A stretch of 28,398 nucleotides of DNA from Oscillospiraceae bacterium (GTDB lineage: Bacteria; Bacillota_A; Clostridia; Oscillospirales; CAG-272): the NCBI GenBank assembly GCA_015064195.1, contig SVSO01000011.1:1-28398 (forward strand), read 5' to 3'. Positions 24,800 through 28,398 of the stretch are shown here, one piece after another. Numbering within the stretch: position 1 is the stretch's first letter; each line of letters begins with the position of its first letter. The translations under genes were made by a program, and so were the position numbers. Under the pieces are notes generated by a model. It ran no database searches, had not been told where the DNA came from, and saw nothing but the letters and a program-made list of their open reading frames with translations.

Positions 24800-24828
24800 T
24801 TGACAAATGTGCGAATATGTGATATAAT
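24800..24828 (+). promoter_or_regulatory. Consensus promoter of binding-protein gene
   Basis: TTGACA (24800-24805), 17-base spacer, TATAAT (24823-24828). It is divergent from the DeoR promoter, and the two share TGACAAAT/ATTTGTCA around their -35 boxes in inverted orientation. Confidence 0.88.
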
Positions 24829-24840
24829 GGCAATAGAATG

Positions 24841-24862
24841 GCGCATATCAATGGATATACGC
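24841..24862. promoter_or_regulatory. Palindromic operator candidate after binding-protein promoter
   Basis: GCGCATATC (24841-24849) and GATATACGC (24854-24862) form an inverted repeat with one mismatch and a 4-base spacer. It begins 13 bases after the -10 box, at the expected transcription start and leader. This is a position from which a DeoR-type repressor could block transcription. Confidence 0.5.
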
Positions 24863-24900
24863 GGCATTTCGACAAATAATACACAACAGGAGTAGGAAAA

Positions 24901-26393
24901 ATGAACAGAAAAAACATGATTTCACCCACGGCGATGCTCATTCTTGCGGCAATGCTGTGCAGTATGGCCGCATCCTGCGGAGACGGTGCGGCGGAGGATA
25001 CGACCGCAGAGACCACACTGCCCGCAGAAACGACCGCCTCCGATCGGGATGCGGACGGCTATCTGCTGGATGATCTGCCGGATGATCTGGATTTCGGCGG
25101 TGAGACGGTCACGATCCTCGGCTGGAATCACTATGAGGAGATCGAATTTTTCGCGGAAGATCAGACCGGCGAGATCGTCAATGATGCCTATTATGAGCGC
25201 AACCAGCGAGTAGAGGAGCGTCTCGGCGTGAAGCTGGAATTCACGGAGGCGAATTGCCGCTGGGCAGAGGGGGACTGGAACAAAGCCATCCAGCGATCGG
25301 TTATGGCCGGTGCGGGCGATTATGACATCACGGCGGGCTACAGCCTGAATGTGGTATCAGGCATCTATCAGGAGGTGTTCAGCAATCTTCTGGAGCTGGA
25401 GTATCTGGATTTCACAAAGCCGTGGTGGAGTGAGAAGATGGTGGAATCGGCCAGCATCGCAGGTTCGCTGTATTTCACCATGGGCGATATTTCCAGCTCC
25501 TCCATCTCCCGTATGCAGGGCTTATTCTTTAACAACAGCCTGCTGACCGACTATAAGCTGGAAAATCCGTATGAGCTGGTGGTGGACGGCAAGTGGACGC
25601 TGGATAAATGTTCACGATGACGACGGATGTGTATCAGGATCTGAACGGCAATAACAAAAAGGATGAGAAGGACCAGTTCGGATTTACCAGCGACCGGGTG
25701 CAGTTCCAGCCGACCTTCTTCACCTCCGGACTGCGCGCCGTGGAGACTGCGGATGACGGACGGCTCGTACTGTCGCCGCTGCTTGACGGTGAGCGGAGTG
25801 CGGACGTGATCAGCAAGATCGCCGGCTACATGAGCACCAGCCGGGATGCGATCGTCATCAGCCAGACGGATGACAACACCACCTTCACCGAAGGCCGCGC
25901 CATGTTCCATGCATTCCCGCTGGCAATCATCTCCTCCGAAGCACTTCGCAATGCGAACTTCACCTGCGGATTTGTGCCGTGGCCGGCCTATGAAGCCGGC
26001 GATGACTCTGTAGTCGTCCACTCCAACGCACTCACCCTGTGGAGCATTCCGGTGGATGCACCGGATGCCAACCGCTCCGCCGCTGTCATGGAAGCCATGG
26101 CTTCCGAGGGTCACCGTACCATCGCGCCGGCACTCTTTGAGACGGCGTACAAGGTGAAGTACAACATGGACGAATCGAGCCTCCAGTCGCAGATCTTTGA
26201 TGAAATGCGCGCAAATATTATCGTAGACCTCGGACGGTTGCTCGCCGGTTCTGTGCCTATCCCCCTCGCCGTGTTTGCAGACACAGTTGCCGGTTTTTCC
26301 AACACATGGGTTTCCAAGGTTGCAGCCCAAAAAACCGCAGCGATGAAAAAGCTGGATGAGTTATACGAAATCTGTGCCGGAGACGGCAAGTGA
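24901..26393 (+). pseudogene. Sugar-binding lipoprotein gene with one-base frameshift
   Basis: An ABC-type extracellular solute-binding protein in two pieces. The 5' part (24901-25620) encodes a signal peptide with a lipobox-like end (SMAASC, Cys26), a Thr/Glu/Ala-rich linker, and the N-lobe. At WTLDK (25591-25608) the frame is lost and stops at 25618-25620. The 3' part continues one base out of step from ATG 25608 through MFTMTTDVYQDLNGNNKKDE to TGA/TAA region 26393. The typical family sequence reads through this point, so an A lost from a run of four (AAAA to AAA at 25606-25608) explains the break; restored length is about 497 residues. No permease or ATPase genes are next to it. It may be a true mutation or an assembly error. 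Confidence 0.85.
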
Positions 26394-26400
26394 GCATGAA

Positions 26401-26429
26401 AATGCCGCGCGAAATGCGCGGCATTTTTT
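26401..26429 (+). terminator. Terminator after binding-protein gene
   Basis: AATGCCGCGC (26401-26410) pairs perfectly with GCGCGGCATT (26416-26425) over five bases and is followed by TTTT. It lies eight bases after the stop and also faces the convergent permease gene. Confidence 0.88.
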
Positions 26430-26433
26430 GTAT

Positions 26434-27447
26434 TCACCCCGCAAAGACCCACAGCCAATAGGGCGGCAGAGCGGCACGGATCCAGCCGAGCCACGGCGCG
26501 ATGAGGGTCACATCGAGGTAGATGGGGCAGAGTGCCACCGATGCGAGGAGGATGAAAAAGGTGAGGATCTGCACTCGCGCGGGCGTTCGGAGGACAGCCG
26601 CCGCGAGGAATGCGAAGACGGTGACGGCGAGGGTGAACAGACCAAGGGGAAGCAGAATGCGGCCGGGCAAAGAATCGCCCATGACAAAAGAAACGCCCGC
26701 CGCGAGGAATACGGCCATGAGAATGCCGCCCGCCCGGATCGCCATATCGGGGATCACGGCGCGGAGGAGCACCGTTTTCCGCCCGATCCGCATGGACAGA
26801 GCGCGGATGTCATCCCGGAGCGAACCGCAGATGCCGTACATCAGGATGGTGAAGATGAGAAGCGATGCCGCGCCGAGCAGATAGGCTTTCCCCCGGTCAT
26901 CGGCAGAGAGGGGCGCGGATGCATCGGCGCGCACAAGCTCGAAGGTGAACACCATCCCCGCATCCATCATGGCCCGGTATTCGGCCAGCGTTTCCTCAAG
27001 CGAAATGCCGGAATCTGCCAGCGCATCCGCCGTGATGACCGGCGCAAGCTCCGAGAAGATCGCCGCCGCAAGGTGATTCTGATACACCGTGGGCGCAAAG
27101 GAGGTGGGGGAGGTGATGAACCGCGCTGCACCGTCCGGCGTGTTTGACAGGACCAGCGCCTCAAATCCATCGGGAATGACCGCGCCGCAGTCGTATTCAC
27201 CCGCCGCAACACGGGCGCGGAGGGTGGCCTCATCCGGGCATAGCTCAAAGCCGTTTTCCGTCAGATGACGGAGCATCCGGTGGGCGATGACGCTCTCGTC
27301 CGCGCAGACAATGCCGGCGGGCGGGAGGGATTCTTCCCGTCCCAGCATGGGCGCGAGGATGAGCGAAGCGGCAAGCAGGATGAGCAGTACGGGAAAGATC
27401 ACCGTGCGCACGGCTCGTTTTGCGGCAAACAGCAGATCGTTCAGCAT
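26434..27447 (-). CDS. ABC-2 type permease, second subunit
   Basis: A 337-residue membrane protein of the ABC-2 type permease (YhgE/DrrB-like) class. An N-terminal helix (VIFPVLLILLAASLILAPML, about 12-31) is followed by an extracytoplasmic domain to about residue 200 and five helices near the C-terminus, ending WLWVFAG. The pattern of one helix, a large outside domain and a five-helix bundle is typical of exporters of drugs, lipids or peptides. The frame opens upstream, but ATG 27447 has GGGAGGG ahead of it and overlaps the end of the preceding permease gene by seven bases (ATGCTGA). The ATPase partner is not in the window, and must lie upstream or elsewhere. Confidence 0.82.
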   Translation of the reverse strand: MLNDLLFAAKRAVRTVIFPVLLILLAASLILAPMLGREESLPPAGIVCADESVIAHRMLRHLTENGFELCPDEATLRARVAAGEYDCGAVIPDGFEALVLSNTPDGAARFITSPTSFAPTVYQNHLAAAIFSELAPVITADALADSGISLEETLAEYRAMMDAGMVFTFELVRADASAPLSADDRGKAYLLGAASLLIFTILMYGICGSLRDDIRALSMRIGRKTVLLRAVIPDMAIRAGGILMAVFLAAGVSFVMGDSLPGRILLPLGLFTLAVTVFAFLAAAVLRTPARVQILTFFILLASVALCPIYLDVTLIAPWLGWIRAALPPYWLWVFAG

Positions 27448-28398
27448 GATACATCCCTCCCCGCCAGAATGCGGATGAGCCGCCGCCGGATGAAAATTGC
27501 GGCGAGAGCGGCGTACAACATGGCGCAGAGAATGCCGGGAATGTCCGGAGGCGCACCGAAAATGGGGGAGATCAATGCCATCGCCGCACCGAATGGCGTG
27601 AAGCGGCCCATGAATGTGACCGCACCGGGCAGCAGCTGGCGCGGTACAAGTCCGCCGCACAGGAACAATCCCAGCACCGCCGGGATCGCGTTGCCGGTGA
27701 TGCCGTCGCCGGTGCAGAGGGTGAGACAGATGCCGATAAGGGAGACAAAAAATGCGCAGAGGGGTGTCATGAGGATCGCCCACGGATTGATGGAAATCCC
27801 CGCAAGTCCAGCGAAAAGAATCAGCGTGGGGGTGAGCAAAATCAACCGGAGCACGGTGAGAATTGCCAGCTTGGAGCTGACAAAACGCGCCGGTGTGATG
27901 CCGCCTGCCGTGAGACGGGAGAGCAGACCGCGATCACAGTCTTTGGTGACGAGGGGGATAAAAAATATGGAGATGAGAAAGAGCAGCATGAGCAGCCAGC
28001 ACATGGCAAAATAAGCCGTGGGCGTCATGCCGGTGTCCAGATACTCCATCACCTCGAAGGTGAAATACCGGCTGCCGGAGTCCATGGCTTCGTCGATGAG
28101 GGTCAGATTTGTCTCATTGAGAAATGCCCGCCGGAAGTCGCTTCCCAGCCGGTGCCGGACAATGAGATGCTCCCCGGCGAACACGCCGTACTGCCCGGCT
28201 GCAAGGATCCGCTCGCCGAATTTCGCCACGGCTTCCACGATCTGCGGCTGGGATGCGGCGGCGGATGACAGGCGAATGATGCCCTTTGCCTCATTGCCAA
28301 CGGAAATATCGTGGATGAAGCCCTCCGGAAGCAGAATGACGGCGGCGCACCTTCCCGATGCCAGCGCGTCTTCGGCTTCGGTTTCGTCCATACGCTCC
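27441..28398 (-). CDS. ABC-2 type permease, first subunit (5' end cut by window)
   Basis: The visible 319 codons run open to the right edge of the window, so the N-terminus and first membrane helix are missing; the ATG at 28391 is internal, since the family normally starts with a helix that is absent here. The remaining extracytoplasmic domain includes SGRCAAVILLPEGFIHD, then a five-helix bundle starts near FAMCWLLMLLFLISIFFIPL. The product is paralogous in layout to the next gene, which it overlaps by seven bases, and the two probably form a heterodimeric membrane channel. The substrate is unknown. The ATPase gene is expected just upstream, beyond the window. Confidence 0.82.
   Translation of the reverse strand, partial: ERMDETEAEDALASGRCAAVILLPEGFIHDISVGNEAKGIIRLSSAAASQPQIVEAVAKFGERILAAGQYGVFAGEHLIVRHRLGSDFRRAFLNETNLTLIDEAMDSGSRYFTFEVMEYLDTGMTPTAYFAMCWLLMLLFLISIFFIPLVTKDCDRGLLSRLTAGGITPARFVSSKLAILTVLRLILLTPTLILFAGLAGISINPWAILMTPLCAFFVSLIGICLTLCTGDGITGNAIPAVLGLFLCGGLVPRQLLPGAVTFMGRFTPFGAAMALISPIFGAPPDIPGILCAMLYAALAAIFIRRRLIRILAGRDVSC

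Noticed and set aside
1..28398. Mobile elements, CRISPR arrays and prophage genes
   Set aside because: I found no transposase, integrase, regular spacer repeats or phage structural genes, so decay of the broken genes is not linked to an insertion here.

Overview
The window looks like chromosomal DNA of a low-abundance-IS, moderately GC-rich anaerobic Firmicute, most likely a gut Clostridium-class organism (Oscillospirales/Christensenellales-like). The reasons are strong GGAGG ribosome binding sites, near-consensus sigma-A promoters with 17-base spacers, an NADP-type glutamate dehydrogenase, a SpoVB-like flippase, a B. subtilis-type MazF, an orphan sugar-binding lipoprotein and many carbohydrate enzymes. 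The lineage is an inference; no marker in the window fixes it. I see no phage, IS element, integrase, CRISPR array or rRNA.

Layout. (1) 1-5400: gdhA (minus), a SpoVB/MATE-like polysaccharide flippase (plus), a decayed secreted-protein gene with one nonsense codon and two frameshifts (minus), and an XRE-type regulator (minus). (2) 5434-11562: a tightly packed minus-strand glycosidase operon behind a clear promoter: GHL6-type putative glycosidase, GNAT acetyltransferase, GH36 melibiase-like enzyme, GH36 raffinose-synthase/Sip1-like enzyme. (3) 11611-13824: two-component system (response regulator, then histidine kinase, overlapping by 14 bases). (4) 13932-14675: MazF without a visible antitoxin, and a tRNA-Gly(CCC) with its own promoter and terminator. 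(5) 14679-18184: CapA-like protein, AraC regulator, and a divergent Ldh_2-family dehydrogenase. (6) 18221-20964: thioredoxin reductase, divergent Crp/Fnr regulator, AEC-family carrier. (7) 21038-22929: a short damaged gene, then a translationally coupled pair of amidohydrolase paralogues, one of which has lost nearly all its metal ligands. (8) 23006-26429: DeoR regulator and nucleoside-hydrolase-like protein (minus), divergent from a sugar-binding lipoprotein gene broken by a one-base deletion. (9) 26434-28398: two overlapping ABC-2 type permease genes, the upstream one running off the window.

How it fits together. Most units are a local regulator next to one or a few catabolic enzymes: AraC with a dehydrogenase, Crp/Fnr with redox and efflux genes, DeoR with a hydrolase and a binding protein. 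The glycosidase operon suggests use of alpha-galactosides (raffinose family or melibiose-like sugars), but no permease or kinase lies beside it. The broken secreted protein, broken binding protein and short gene remnant show either recent gene decay or uncorrected single-base assembly errors. The most unusual system is the active/inactive amidohydrolase pair at 21334-22877.
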